A stretch of DNA of 64,000 bases. Source: CAZHFA01 sp964534945. GTDB lineage: Bacteria; Bdellovibrionota_C; UBA2361; CAKMMH01. Location: positions 1 through 64,000 of the forward strand of contig CAZHSB010000003.1 in the NCBI GenBank assembly GCA_964534945.1, read 5' to 3'. Below the pieces are notes generated by a model. The model was given only the letters and a program-made list of their open reading frames with translations. It did no database searches and had not been told where the DNA came from. Shown piece by piece: positions 34,934 through 43,851 of the stretch. Every line of letters begins with the position of its first letter. Position 1 is the first letter of the stretch. The translations under genes were made by a program, and so were the position numbers.

Positions 34934-37098
34934 GACTTCTTGGATCGTTTAAAGGACGTAACAACACCTCTAATTCTTTTCTTTGGAGTACTAAGCTTAA
35001 ATTTCTGAGCCTCAACACGATCAAGATTCTGTTGAGGGGATTGATTTTCATTTTTCATTTTTGGTATCATCTTCCCTACTTCTCCTTGAGATTGTTTTGA
35101 CGCCGATGACAAACTCTTATTTTCTTCTACATTTTTTTGTCTAAATCCCATTGATGATAAATCTAATGATTTACTTAAAATAGGCTTATCAGGAGGAATT
35201 ATAGTCTGATGACTTCTTGATTTTTCTTCATTATCATAGTCTTTAGAAACCTTTTTTGAGTTGTTTGAATCTTCTTCATCGTCTAATGCTGAATATTCAA
35301 TGGAATAGATTTTTTCATCTACCCAATCTGCCAAACCAATTTCATCACTTTCTACTTTTTCAAATTTATTTATATATTCTCTCCCTTCCCATGTTGACGG
35401 AAGATCTGCATTAAACCAAAACGAACGACCTTTTACAATTGTTCCATTTCCAAGATCAAAATATGCCAATCCTTTTTCTGCAGACATTTCATGCTTTAAT
35501 TCTTCAGAACTCACCAAATCAGTTTCCGCCTCTTGAATACTAAAATTTTGAGACTCTCCCCCGCTTTCTTTTAATCCAAAGCCTGTATTAATAACATTTG
35601 AAGAAACACCACTTCCAATAGAGCGTTTCACCGTATTAATTTTTCCGATCCATTCTGCCATATCTTGAGCAGTTTTATTATCTCCTAAACGCATCATAAC
35701 TTTTAAGTTTACATTTGCCATAACACGTTCATAAAACGATTCACTTAACCCAAGAGAATTATCCATTAATCCACCTGTAGATTGTGCACCAAAAAGCAAT
35801 GAAAAACGTCCCTTTCTTGCAAGCTCAAAAAGATTCGCCCAAGTAGGACCAAAAGTTGAGGAACCTTCATCTATAATAACCAAATGCGGATCTTCCAAGT
35901 TATGTTGCCTAGACGATGTAATTTCTCCTATAGAAACTTCCAAATCTTCTCTAAAGAGTTTAACCATTCGTGCAGCGCTTTCTGCCTCTTCTAATCTTGG
36001 AAGCATAAAATAAATAAGTTTTCCACGTAAAATTGCATCTGTTAAATTTAGATCTGTATAGTTTGTACAAAAGATTCCCCCCATTGCAGAACCACTTATT
36101 GCATGAAGTTCAGAAGAAATACCTCGCAAATTATCTGTAATTTTTGAAGTATCCAAAACTCCCTTGGCAGTTCTATAACTTGCCGCTAAATGTCCAAGCT
36201 CAACCAATGCTTGCTTTGCTCCAATTTTTTGAAGCATATCTTTTAAATGAGGATAAGATAAATTAAATGCTGAAAGTGCTACAGCGACATCCTTTATTGA
36301 CCAAGCAAGGCCAAAACTTTCTAGAGCCCTAATCATTCTATTTATTGAATCTGCCGCCAATCTATCATAATGTTTCGTAGAGCTTTGATCAGATGTCGGA
36401 GGAAGCCCCGCACGCAAAATCTTTCTAGCTTTTACATCAGGACGTTGGTTTGTTAATACAAAATTATATGAATGAACAGTATCAAATGGATCTATTACTA
36501 TCAAATCTTCTATTCTTCCCGTGATCAATGCCATTAATATGATATCTGCCAAAACCCCAGAATCTCTTTTGGCGTCTATAAAAGTAAAACCGCTAGCTCT
36601 TCCTCTTGCCATTTGTTGAAGCATAATTGATTCAAGCCATAATGTTTTTCCAACTCCAGTTTTTGCGAATACACAACCATGACTGCACATATCATTGTCA
36701 CTAATCCATAATGGCTCTCCAGAATCTAAACTAAACCCAACAAGATATTTATCAATAATTTTTTTCCCTTTTGCTCGAGATTCGTTAAGCGCTTCTTGAA
36801 AACAATCTCTTTGAGGTGGCATTCCAAGGACATCTCTGCCTCCTCTAAATTTAATTTCATTTTTTCTTTCATATTCAACAGCAAAGTCCCTAGAAAAAAC
36901 TTTTGCAATATTACAATAAAAATATGTTGGGATTATGCATCCAATAAAAAATAGTAAAAAAGCAGGAGCATTAACAAAAATTGGAAAAGAGACAATAATA
37001 ATTACTAAAATAGTAGCAAACACTGCATGAAAAATTGCTTTATCGTGTATGCTTTTTCTTTTTTCTTTAAATGTAACTTTATCGTACTGTCTTGCCAT
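34930..37098 (-). CDS. Type IV secretion coupling ATPase (VirD4/TraD/DotL family)
   Basis: The 722-residue protein has two N-terminal membrane helices (about 22-42 and 44-62) and then a RecA-like ATPase domain. The P-loop AKTGVGKT (145-152) has Ala in place of the first Gly. Further motifs are FTFIDAKRDSGVL, DLIVIDPFDTVHSYN and Walker B HLVIIDEGSSTFG near 405, then RKGRFSLLFGAQST. A disordered charged C-terminal tail of about 150 residues may recruit substrates or adaptors, as in DotL. Its start forms TAATG with the stop of the upstream DotM-like gene. Family assignment as a coupling protein is secure; the subtype is not. Confidence 0.85.
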   Translation of the reverse strand: MARQYDKVTFKEKRKSIHDKAIFHAVFATILVIIIVSFPIFVNAPAFLLFFIGCIIPTYFYCNIAKVFSRDFAVEYERKNEIKFRGGRDVLGMPPQRDCFQEALNESRAKGKKIIDKYLVGFSLDSGEPLWISDNDMCSHGCVFAKTGVGKTLWLESIMLQQMARGRASGFTFIDAKRDSGVLADIILMALITGRIEDLIVIDPFDTVHSYNFVLTNQRPDVKARKILRAGLPPTSDQSSTKHYDRLAADSINRMIRALESFGLAWSIKDVAVALSAFNLSYPHLKDMLQKIGAKQALVELGHLAASYRTAKGVLDTSKITDNLRGISSELHAISGSAMGGIFCTNYTDLNLTDAILRGKLIYFMLPRLEEAESAARMVKLFREDLEVSIGEITSSRQHNLEDPHLVIIDEGSSTFGPTWANLFELARKGRFSLLFGAQSTGGLMDNSLGLSESFYERVMANVNLKVMMRLGDNKTAQDMAEWIGKINTVKRSIGSGVSSNVINTGFGLKESGGESQNFSIQEAETDLVSSEELKHEMSAEKGLAYFDLGNGTIVKGRSFWFNADLPSTWEGREYINKFEKVESDEIGLADWVDEKIYSIEYSALDDEEDSNNSKKVSKDYDNEEKSRSHQTIIPPDKPILSKSLDLSSMGFRQKNVEENKSLSSASKQSQGEVGKMIPKMKNENQSPQQNLDRVEAQKFKLSTPKKRIRGVVTSFKRSKKS

Positions 37099-38984
37099 TA
37101 TTCTTCCTCTACACTTTCAAGTTTCATAGCAGAATTTTTCGTAATTTTAACTTTCTTTATTCTTTCTATTGGATCACTCCATTTTGGACCGAGAAAATCA
37201 ATAAGTTTTGACGTCCTAAAAAGAACCATCCCCAACTCATCTTTTATTTTGTCTGTCTCCATTAAAAATTTACAGTCAACTACTCCACTATAAGAAACAT
37301 ATCTATCTGACACTCTTTTCCCAAGCCAACTAAAAGCATTAAGGCATGAGCGTAAATTTTGCCAAACAATAATATCATCATCATTTAATAAATATTTTCT
37401 CAATTCTAGTTTTGTTTCTTCTGAAAAACTTCTTAAGAAATCATTATTATCATCTGATAATTTTTTTTGCTCAACTTGAGAAATCATATTTTCTGTTTCT
37501 CTTTTATGAAAAACTTTTGCAATTAAAGGCGACATCTTTATGAGATCATCTCTTAAAGCGCTTGGCAAAATCGAGTTTATTAAATTAATTTTTACAAAAA
37601 GTTGTCCAGAATCTGTAACAAAAAAATCATCTGATAACTGTGCAACATGCTCTATACTTTCAACAAAAATTTTTGTCCATGTCTTATGAACTTCCGTAGA
37701 TTTTGCAAAAAATAACAGTTCATCTAATATAGAATTTACATTATTAAAATTTAAAATAAGCTCTAACCATTGCCTTAATAAATACGATTCCACCGTCATA
37801 TTTAGTGGCATTCTAATCGTTAAGAAATCACTTTTCCTTTCGGTAAAAATCAAAGCCTTTCTTAACATTTCTCTTTCATCAAAATCATATTCATCTCCAT
37901 AATATTGTGATGAATGTAAAACTGCCCTCGCACAAAGATGAGGATAATTAGATTGTATTGCCCATCTATCATTAGAAATGTGTTCATAAGCTAAGATTCT
38001 TCCAGCTTCTAAGGCTAAAATTGCTGTGGCAATATTTTTATAGGAAATATTATCTAAATCTTTTTTCATATTTTGAGTAAGGCACATTAGCATACAATCT
38101 TTCTTAGTGTTTCCAAAAGAATTGACATTAAGCTCCCTATCGAGATCTTTTATTTCTCCCTTTATTTCATATGCGGCATTTAAGAATTCAAATGTATCTT
38201 CAAATAAATTGCCTATTTTAACTCCATCTTTAATAAATGCGGGATATTCATAATGATATAATATTATGGATGCAAGATATTGATTAGTTAAATTATTAGC
38301 ACCATATTTTTCTAAAAGTTCAAAAAAAGCAGATTTTTTATATGTTGTATATGGGACATAGGACAAGCAAGTAAGCCCAGGGACATGAAGTGTAGGATTC
38401 CCATTTTTATCACATTTTTTTATTCCTGCCTTAACGCCAGAAAAGAATACTCTCCCATTTCCAGTAACTCCTAAAATATCTCGTGCCACATATGGTTTTA
38501 CACTTAATATTGTTTTAATAACACAATATACAACAAAGATAAACCAAACTTTCCAACAAGCAATTAACACAAAAAATATTTGCAAAACACTAATACACAA
38601 AACAAGGCAAAGAGAAATAACAATAGGAGATGATTTAAAATTATCATAAGTAAATAAAAAGATTTTAAACACTGATATAGAAATCAATGAGAAAGAGATT
38701 TCTTCCCCCGTAGTTCCAAAACGAGAAATCCACGAATTAAATTTTTGGAATGTTCTGACCAAAGGCGCATCGCTTTCAATCCCCCTAATATTAATATCAA
38801 GTGAAATACTGTAAACTTCTTCATTCACATCTTGCAAGTTTGAGATAGCAGGCACCATCTGAAAGAAAAATATCGAACATACCATTAGCCCAAGAAAAAT
38901 ATATGCATAGTATACAGATTTGTTTTTCTCCATAAAAACTGATAAGTCAGTTGTATCTGCATTATATTTAATATTTTTAGACAT
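37098..38984 (-). CDS. Type IV secretion membrane protein, DotM/IcmP-like by position
   Basis: The 628-residue product has a membrane helix at about 25-47, a periplasmic loop, two or three further helices at about 95-165 and a large cytoplasmic C-terminal part (about 170-628). It overlaps the coupling-protein gene by one base. DotM/IcmP and TrbA-type proteins occupy exactly this place next to DotL/IcmO in Dot/Icm and IncI systems, and share the topology of N-terminal helices plus a soluble helical domain. The segment CARAVLHSSQYYGDEYDFDERE is distinctive but not diagnostic. At 628 residues it is well above the 376 of Legionella IcmP. The assignment is largely contextual. Confidence 0.45.
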   Translation of the reverse strand: MSKNIKYNADTTDLSVFMEKNKSVYYAYIFLGLMVCSIFFFQMVPAISNLQDVNEEVYSISLDINIRGIESDAPLVRTFQKFNSWISRFGTTGEEISFSLISISVFKIFLFTYDNFKSSPIVISLCLVLCISVLQIFFVLIACWKVWFIFVVYCVIKTILSVKPYVARDILGVTGNGRVFFSGVKAGIKKCDKNGNPTLHVPGLTCLSYVPYTTYKKSAFFELLEKYGANNLTNQYLASIILYHYEYPAFIKDGVKIGNLFEDTFEFLNAAYEIKGEIKDLDRELNVNSFGNTKKDCMLMCLTQNMKKDLDNISYKNIATAILALEAGRILAYEHISNDRWAIQSNYPHLCARAVLHSSQYYGDEYDFDEREMLRKALIFTERKSDFLTIRMPLNMTVESYLLRQWLELILNFNNVNSILDELLFFAKSTEVHKTWTKIFVESIEHVAQLSDDFFVTDSGQLFVKINLINSILPSALRDDLIKMSPLIAKVFHKRETENMISQVEQKKLSDDNNDFLRSFSEETKLELRKYLLNDDDIIVWQNLRSCLNAFSWLGKRVSDRYVSYSGVVDCKFLMETDKIKDELGMVLFRTSKLIDFLGPKWSDPIERIKKVKITKNSAMKLESVEEE

Positions 38985-39376
38985 TCAAAAAAACCAATAA
39001 ACAAAAAAATAAACCAATAACTAAAATTAGTATCTTATCATAATTTTAAGATATTTTTCAAAAGATATCCTTAAATAGAAGTCGGTAAAATATTTCTAAA
39101 AATATAGTCTTTTTTCATGTTATAACTTGGTATGAGTTTAGAATTTAACAAAAGATACGCCGTTTTATATTCTGACAAACATATTATTTATGACTTGTCC
39201 TTATAATACAATGAGTTAAAAATATCATTAAAAAATCAATAATCTCTTTTTTAAATAAAAAAATAAAATATTGAAGCATTTTTTTTTGTATACCGATTCC
39301 ATGAGGTAGGAATTTAACTTAGTTTTGTTAAGATTTTTACAACATGTACCGAAAAGGTCTCTTAGGAGAAGGTTTT
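38985..39376. promoter_or_regulatory. Divergent intergenic region between the two type IV secretion transcripts
   Basis: These 392 bases hold no gene. They separate the leftward DotM-like/coupling-protein pair from the rightward main operon and must contain both promoters. The stretch is highly AT-rich. A TATAAT hexamer lies at 39202-39207 on the plus strand, but no convincing -35 at normal spacing is seen. No clear operator repeat is visible. Confidence 0.4.
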
Positions 39377-39730
39377 ATGAAATTATTTAACACATCTTTT
39401 TTCTTATTGTTTTCTATTTTTCTACTCATTCCAATCAATGTTTTTGCAGAAGACGCGCCTTTTATAGAACAAGCAACAGATGCACAAATCAAAAAAGCTC
39501 AAGGACATTATGCACGTTCTCGTTCATTATTGATTGCAGCTGTAAATGAGTTCGATAGAGCTACTGCTGTCGCAAATCCAGAATCATTGCTTGATGTAAG
39601 TAGATTTAGAACGACTTTGATAGATAGAGCTGAAGAGCTTGAAAGGATATTAGATCCACAACCAAGATCTTCAAAAGAAGGAGTTCGCTTCTCTCCTGAC
39701 ACTAGACTATTAGGAGAAGCTGTTAATTAA
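39377..39730 (+). CDS. Small secreted helical protein, first gene of the type IV secretion operon
   Basis: The 117-residue product has a signal peptide (MKLFNTSFFLLFSIFLLIPINVFA) and a mature part of about 93 residues predicted helical and charged. It lacks the hydrophobic pair expected of a pilin. I recognise no family. The ATG at 39377 follows AGGAGAAGG closely, so the upstream in-frame ATG at 39344 is rejected. Its position before the VirB3-like gene suggests a periplasmic component or chaperone of the apparatus. Confidence 0.65.
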   Translation: MKLFNTSFFLLFSIFLLIPINVFAEDAPFIEQATDAQIKKAQGHYARSRSLLIAAVNEFDRATAVANPESLLDVSRFRTTLIDRAEELERILDPQPRSSKEGVRFSPDTRLLGEAVN

Positions 39731-39762
39731 CTTAAGTTTTGTAGGTTTTTAATAAAGGAAAT

Positions 39763-40191
39763 ATGGACAACGGAGAAGTTATTCCAAATCTTGATAAACC
39801 TTGGGAATTTTTAATGGCAAGGCTTCATGAGTGGTTATCAGGAATGATATTTGCTCTTATCGTGAACGAAGTACTATTTACGAATACAGCAAATGCCATG
39901 CCATTTATCGTATCAATAATGATTTTGTCCACTTATGGAATGGCTTGTGCAAGAATAAAATTTGCTGATGGCACAAGAGGTTGTGTAAATTGGTGTAGCA
40001 CAAAAATGGGGATACCTCCTCGAGATATTCCGACGCCAGCCGAGCTACAACCGATTTGGAGTGGAGCGCCATTAAGAAGATTAAAAAGTGATACTCTTTT
40101 TATGATATTAGGATTTGATGAATTCTTTTTAGAGCGAAAAAAAGAGGAACTTCAACGAGAACAAGATGAAAATTATGAAGAAGGGTTTTAA
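39763..40191 (+). CDS. VirB3/TraL-like inner-membrane protein (putative)
   Basis: The 142-residue protein opens with a charged N-terminus containing NLDKPWEFLMARLHEW, then two hydrophobic helices (about 28-43 and 45-64), then a cytoplasmic-type tail of about 75 residues with the run GAPLRRLKSDTLF. TraL/VirB3 proteins share this topology and immediately precede the VirB8/TraE gene, as here. Direct sequence similarity is weak, and an IcmT-like identity cannot be excluded. It is two bases upstream of the next gene. Confidence 0.45.
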   Translation: MDNGEVIPNLDKPWEFLMARLHEWLSGMIFALIVNEVLFTNTANAMPFIVSIMILSTYGMACARIKFADGTRGCVNWCSTKMGIPPRDIPTPAELQPIWSGAPLRRLKSDTLFMILGFDEFFLERKKEELQREQDENYEEGF

Positions 40192-40193
40192 TT

Positions 40194-40856
40194 ATGGTGA
40201 ATTTAAAAGATACAACTAAGAAAGTTTTAGATAACGCCAACGTAACTAATTACAAGCGTGGCGAAGATACTATAAGAATCTGGGAAGGATACAAGGAACA
40301 AGCTGTCTTATGGCGTGCCCTTTCTATTATTCAACTTCTTGCGACAACTGCGATATCAATACTTTGTATTATTTTATGGCAAACAAGATCAATTACACTA
40401 AGTGTTCCTCAAAGACCAGTCCCTGGACAATATAACACTCAAGAAATTCCAGATGCGGATTTTATTGAAGCTGCAAATTCATTTATTAGTCTTCTTGCAA
40501 CTTTTCAACCTTATGTTGCCGAACCACAGTTTAACAGAGCTGCAATGATGTTGCACAACAGTTTTCTTGATAAGTTTACAGAAACTTTTCTTGTCAATGA
40601 ATTGAAAGCCATTAAAGCAACTTCCCTTTCTCAAGTATATTTTATAGATCCTATGAAAACACAAATAGAAAGGACAAGAAATAATATTGTTAAGGTTACA
40701 TTTTATGGAAAAAGACATAAATACATCGGCGGCCAAGAGGTTGAACCCGTTGGCACTAGATATGATATAACATTAACGACTCTTCCAAGAAATGATTTAA
40801 ATCCTCTTGGAATAGTTATACTAGATCTTTCAATGGAGAAAATTAGTAATAATTAA
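40194..40856 (+). CDS. VirB8-fold type IV secretion protein (TraE/DotI-like)
   Basis: The 220-residue bitopic protein has a cytoplasmic N-terminus of about 40 residues, one membrane helix (about 45-66) and a periplasmic NTF2-like domain. The block SQVYFIDPMKTQIERTRNNIVKVTFYG...YIGGQEVEP..TRYDITL resembles the TraE/VirB8 second half, where the domain packs in the inner-membrane complex. Legionella DotI is 212 residues with the same layout. It lies between the VirB3-like and VirB9-like genes with gaps of 2 and 14 bases. Confidence 0.65.
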   Translation: MVNLKDTTKKVLDNANVTNYKRGEDTIRIWEGYKEQAVLWRALSIIQLLATTAISILCIILWQTRSITLSVPQRPVPGQYNTQEIPDADFIEAANSFISLLATFQPYVAEPQFNRAAMMLHNSFLDKFTETFLVNELKAIKATSLSQVYFIDPMKTQIERTRNNIVKVTFYGKRHKYIGGQEVEPVGTRYDITLTTLPRNDLNPLGIVILDLSMEKISNN

Positions 40857-40870
40857 AAAAGAGAGAAATT

Positions 40871-41668
40871 ATGAAAAGACAAAGAAAATTATTTAACTTA
40901 AATATCGCATTATTATCAGCTCTTTTATTCATAACAGGAAACGCATTTTCTAGAGATGTAATGTATAAAGGTTCTGAGGTGGATATTTTTGTGACCCCAG
41001 GTGAGCCAACGCAAGTGCAATTTCCATCAAAGGTCTTAGGAGGATTTAAGAAAAAACTCTCTGCAATTTCACTTGATAAAAAGGGAAATGATCTTGTGAT
41101 CTTTGCGACTGAGAAAATTTCTAACTCTGGGGAGTCAATGATAATAAGATTAGATGACGGTCGTTCTTATACTCTTAGAGTCAAGAAAGCAACTGATGAA
41201 GAAAAAGATACATTAATAAGAGTTATAGATAAAAGTCAATCTATTTTAACGAGCTCTGGAGAAGAAGTAGATAATGAGTCTGATCAAGGAAAAACTTTAG
41301 GCTTTGCTCCACCTACAAAAGTATCTGGGCTTATGAGAGAGATGGTTTTAGCATCTGAGTTTGGAAAAGGTGCTATCAATGGATATAGAGCAACTGATAA
41401 ATATAGAGGTGAGACTGTAATTAATGATGGATCTATACACGCCACAATAGATACAATTTTTATCGGCACAAATCTTTGGGGATATGTTTTAGATGTAAAA
41501 AATCTTTTAGATGTATCACAAAAATTAAACCCTGCAACATTTAGGTTAGATGGCACAAGAGCTATTTCCTTTGAAAAATGGGAACTTTCTCCTCAACCAT
41601 TAAACATAGAAGAACAGATTGCAAAGGGGCACAAAACAAAGGTGTATATTGTGACGAAAGCTAGGTAA
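40871..41668 (+). CDS. VirB9/TraK/DotH-like outer-membrane core protein
   Basis: The 265-residue protein has a signal peptide (cleavage after GNAFS) and a first beta-domain: VDIFVTPGEPTQVQFPSKVLGG, KGNDLVIFATEKISNSGESMIIRLDDGRSYTLRV. This is the typical N-terminal pattern of TraK and DotH. The C-terminal part (WGYVLDVKNLLDVSQKLNPATFRLDGTRAISF...KTKVYIVTKAR) matches the TraK terminus. It would join the VirB10-like protein and lipoproteins in the outer-membrane ring. Shorter than Legionella DotH (about 360). Confidence 0.7.
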   Translation: MKRQRKLFNLNIALLSALLFITGNAFSRDVMYKGSEVDIFVTPGEPTQVQFPSKVLGGFKKKLSAISLDKKGNDLVIFATEKISNSGESMIIRLDDGRSYTLRVKKATDEEKDTLIRVIDKSQSILTSSGEEVDNESDQGKTLGFAPPTKVSGLMREMVLASEFGKGAINGYRATDKYRGETVINDGSIHATIDTIFIGTNLWGYVLDVKNLLDVSQKLNPATFRLDGTRAISFEKWELSPQPLNIEEQIAKGHKTKVYIVTKAR

Positions 41669-41732
41669 TTTAGAATCATACTATTTCTTAATTAATATGT
41701 TAAGGAATAGTCAAAAAAAGAGGTAAATAAAA

Positions 41733-42908
41733 ATGGTTCAAAAGTTTGACGACGTAAAAACATTGGTGACAAAAGATAGAAAGACTAAGTTTATAATAAT
41801 AGGCGGAATTCTTATGTTTTTCTTATGTTATCTTGTACTAACATCTGGTAGATATGGTGGACAAGTTCCTAATCAGAAAAAAGAAAAGCAAATGACAGCG
41901 CAACAAGAGCATCTAGACGATTTTGTAACTAGATTTAAAGTAGATTTGGATAATTTACAAAAAGACCAAGTTGAGGCAAAAAAAGATATGAAAGAACTTG
42001 GAAATAGATTAGATATTTATGAAAGAAGAACTTCAGATATTTTCAAAAAAATTCTAGAAAAAATTTCAGACCTTGAAATCGGAATGAATAACAACGGATA
42101 TGATTCAAACAATAATTCTGTTGTATCAGATGAGTTAATGCTGGAAGATGATAATCTTGCGGGGAAAAAAGAAGATGGCTCAGACCAATTAGAATCATTT
42201 TTTGATAATAGCAATGAGAATGTTAAACAAAAAGAAGAAGAAAAAGTAAAACGTGTTGCTTTTGTTGCTCCTGGAGATACCGTTAGAGTAAAACTATTAG
42301 GTGGTGTTAATGCACCTACTGACGGCACACCATATCCTGTAATCTTTAAATTAACTTCTAATATTGATGGACCAGATAATTCTCAATTATCAGTTGGAGA
42401 GGCAAGATTAATTGCTGCAGCTCAAGGATCAATTGTAGATCAAAGAGCTCTTTTTAGATTAACAAAGTTAAGTATTCGTTTACCAAACGGAGAAAGAAAA
42501 GTTGTATCAGTAGACGGTTGGATTGTTGGAGAAGATGGGATTAGAGGATTAAAAGGAATTTTAATAGATCCTATTGGAAAAGCAATTGCAGGAGGATTGA
42601 TGATCGGAGGACTTGCAGGGGCAGGAGAAGCTATTTCTGATGCAAATTCTACTATTCAATATTCGTACGATAGTGAAAGAAGAGTAGTAACGGGAGATAC
42701 AGCAGAATATGCATTAGGGGAAGGGCTTTCAAATGGAGCATCTGTTTGGTCTGATGTACTAAAAGATAGATTAAAAGAAATGGTACCTGTAGTTCAAGTT
42801 CTTTCTGGGAGAGAGGCTACTGCAACTTTTGCAAGGGAGGTAACTATAGAAGATTTATATGATCAACTTGATGATAGTACAGGTCAACAGTTTGATGGAA
42901 TGGATTAA
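41733..42908 (+). CDS. VirB10/TraB-family core-spanning protein
   Basis: The 391-residue protein has one inner-membrane helix (about 20-40), a coiled coil (about 48-115) and an acidic linker. The VirB10/TraB C-terminal domain starts at VAFVAPGDTVRVKLLGGVNAPTDGTPYPV (near 173). It continues with RALFRLTKLSIRLPNGERKVVSVDGWIVGEDGIRGLKGILIDP, which aligns clearly with F-type TraB. The typical Pro-rich region is replaced by the coiled coil and Asp/Glu/Asn stretches. It bridges both membranes. Much shorter than DotG of Legionella, closer to TraB. Confidence 0.8.
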   Translation: MVQKFDDVKTLVTKDRKTKFIIIGGILMFFLCYLVLTSGRYGGQVPNQKKEKQMTAQQEHLDDFVTRFKVDLDNLQKDQVEAKKDMKELGNRLDIYERRTSDIFKKILEKISDLEIGMNNNGYDSNNNSVVSDELMLEDDNLAGKKEDGSDQLESFFDNSNENVKQKEEEKVKRVAFVAPGDTVRVKLLGGVNAPTDGTPYPVIFKLTSNIDGPDNSQLSVGEARLIAAAQGSIVDQRALFRLTKLSIRLPNGERKVVSVDGWIVGEDGIRGLKGILIDPIGKAIAGGLMIGGLAGAGEAISDANSTIQYSYDSERRVVTGDTAEYALGEGLSNGASVWSDVLKDRLKEMVPVVQVLSGREATATFAREVTIEDLYDQLDDSTGQQFDGMD

Positions 42909-42925
42909 ATTTTTAGGAGCATTTG

Positions 42926-43363
42926 ATGATGAAAAAAATTATTTTACTTATATTCTTAAGTGTTTGCTTTAGCGGTTGTTATGCGATGCAACATGTTTTT
43001 AATCCTTTTTATGAACCCCCTACAGAGTACGCTCTCAAGGGAGAATTAAACGACCACGCCATACGTGGCACCGAGACATCTGGTACAGCAAGAGAAGCTT
43101 TAGAAAATATGGCAAGTTATCAACGTGCACATTTGCCACAACCTAGTAATCCTGTCATGCAACCTGCTGTAGTAAGATTAATGTGGGTTCCAGATCATCT
43201 AAATACTTTGGGAGATTTAGTACCAGCTCACTTTTATTACTTAAAAGTATTAAACGAAAGATGGGCAGTGTCTGATGCTTTTGAACTTGAAAAACAACTT
43301 AATGAAGGAAGCAAAGATACTTCATCTGTCCCTTATATAAACCAAGTAGAAAAGGAAAGATAA
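42926..43363 (+). CDS. Type IV secretion lipoprotein (TraV/VirB7-like position)
   Basis: The 145-residue protein has a lipoprotein signal (LSVCFSGC, lipobox FSGC). The conserved-looking region FNPFYEPPTEYALKGELNDHAIRG and RLMWVPDHLNTLGDLVPAHFYYLKVLNERWAV suggests a defined family I cannot name with certainty. It sits after VirB10 where F-type systems carry TraV. The ATG at 42926 fits AGGAG; a TTG three bases earlier and another ATG three later are alternatives. The next gene starts on the base after its stop. Confidence 0.65.
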   Translation: MMKKIILLIFLSVCFSGCYAMQHVFNPFYEPPTEYALKGELNDHAIRGTETSGTAREALENMASYQRAHLPQPSNPVMQPAVVRLMWVPDHLNTLGDLVPAHFYYLKVLNERWAVSDAFELEKQLNEGSKDTSSVPYINQVEKER

Positions 43364-43846
43364 ATGTTTAAACAAAAACAAATTTTATCATTTTGTTTAT
43401 TGGTCACAACGTTCTTTATGTTCGCTTGTGCCCCTGAATATACAGGAGGAAGTGTTCGAAGAAAAGTGCACATTTTTGCCGTAAGGCAACTACCTCTTCC
43501 GCCAGTTTATAATAGGATAAAAACAGTCCATTTAGCATCTCCTCTTCCTAGTAGAGAAGAACACCCTGTATCAAATAAAATCATTAATCCTGTTTTCCAA
43601 TTTGAAGCAGAAAACTCGACATTGGGTGAAGTTGCAATAATTTTGGCAAATACAGCGAAGTATTCTGCTTATTGTGATCCGAGCTTAGCAAATAGAGATT
43701 TTTCTTTAATCACATTAGGAACTATCGATGAGATAGCAAAAGAAATAGAAAAGGAAGCAGGTATTACTGTAGAACTAAATCATGAAAATAAGGAAATTAG
43801 GTTTTTGAATAATTATCAAAAAGAAAGGTTATTAAAAGGAGAATAA
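43364..43846 (+). CDS. DotD-like lipoprotein with secretin N0 domain
   Basis: The 160-residue protein carries a lipobox MFAC near residue 21. In its C-terminal half it has a segment with the secretin N0/STN alternation: VFQFEAENSTLGEVAIILANTAKYSAYCDPSLANRDFSLI...IDEIAKEIEKEAGITVELNHENKEIRF. DotD of Legionella (about 163 residues) has the same lipoprotein plus N0 layout and forms the outer ring of the Dot/Icm core. It follows the previous lipoprotein gene with no gap. Assignment by architecture, not clear identity. Confidence 0.65.
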   Translation: MFKQKQILSFCLLVTTFFMFACAPEYTGGSVRRKVHIFAVRQLPLPPVYNRIKTVHLASPLPSREEHPVSNKIINPVFQFEAENSTLGEVAIILANTAKYSAYCDPSLANRDFSLITLGTIDEIAKEIEKEAGITVELNHENKEIRFLNNYQKERLLKGE

Positions 43847-43851
43847 AATAA

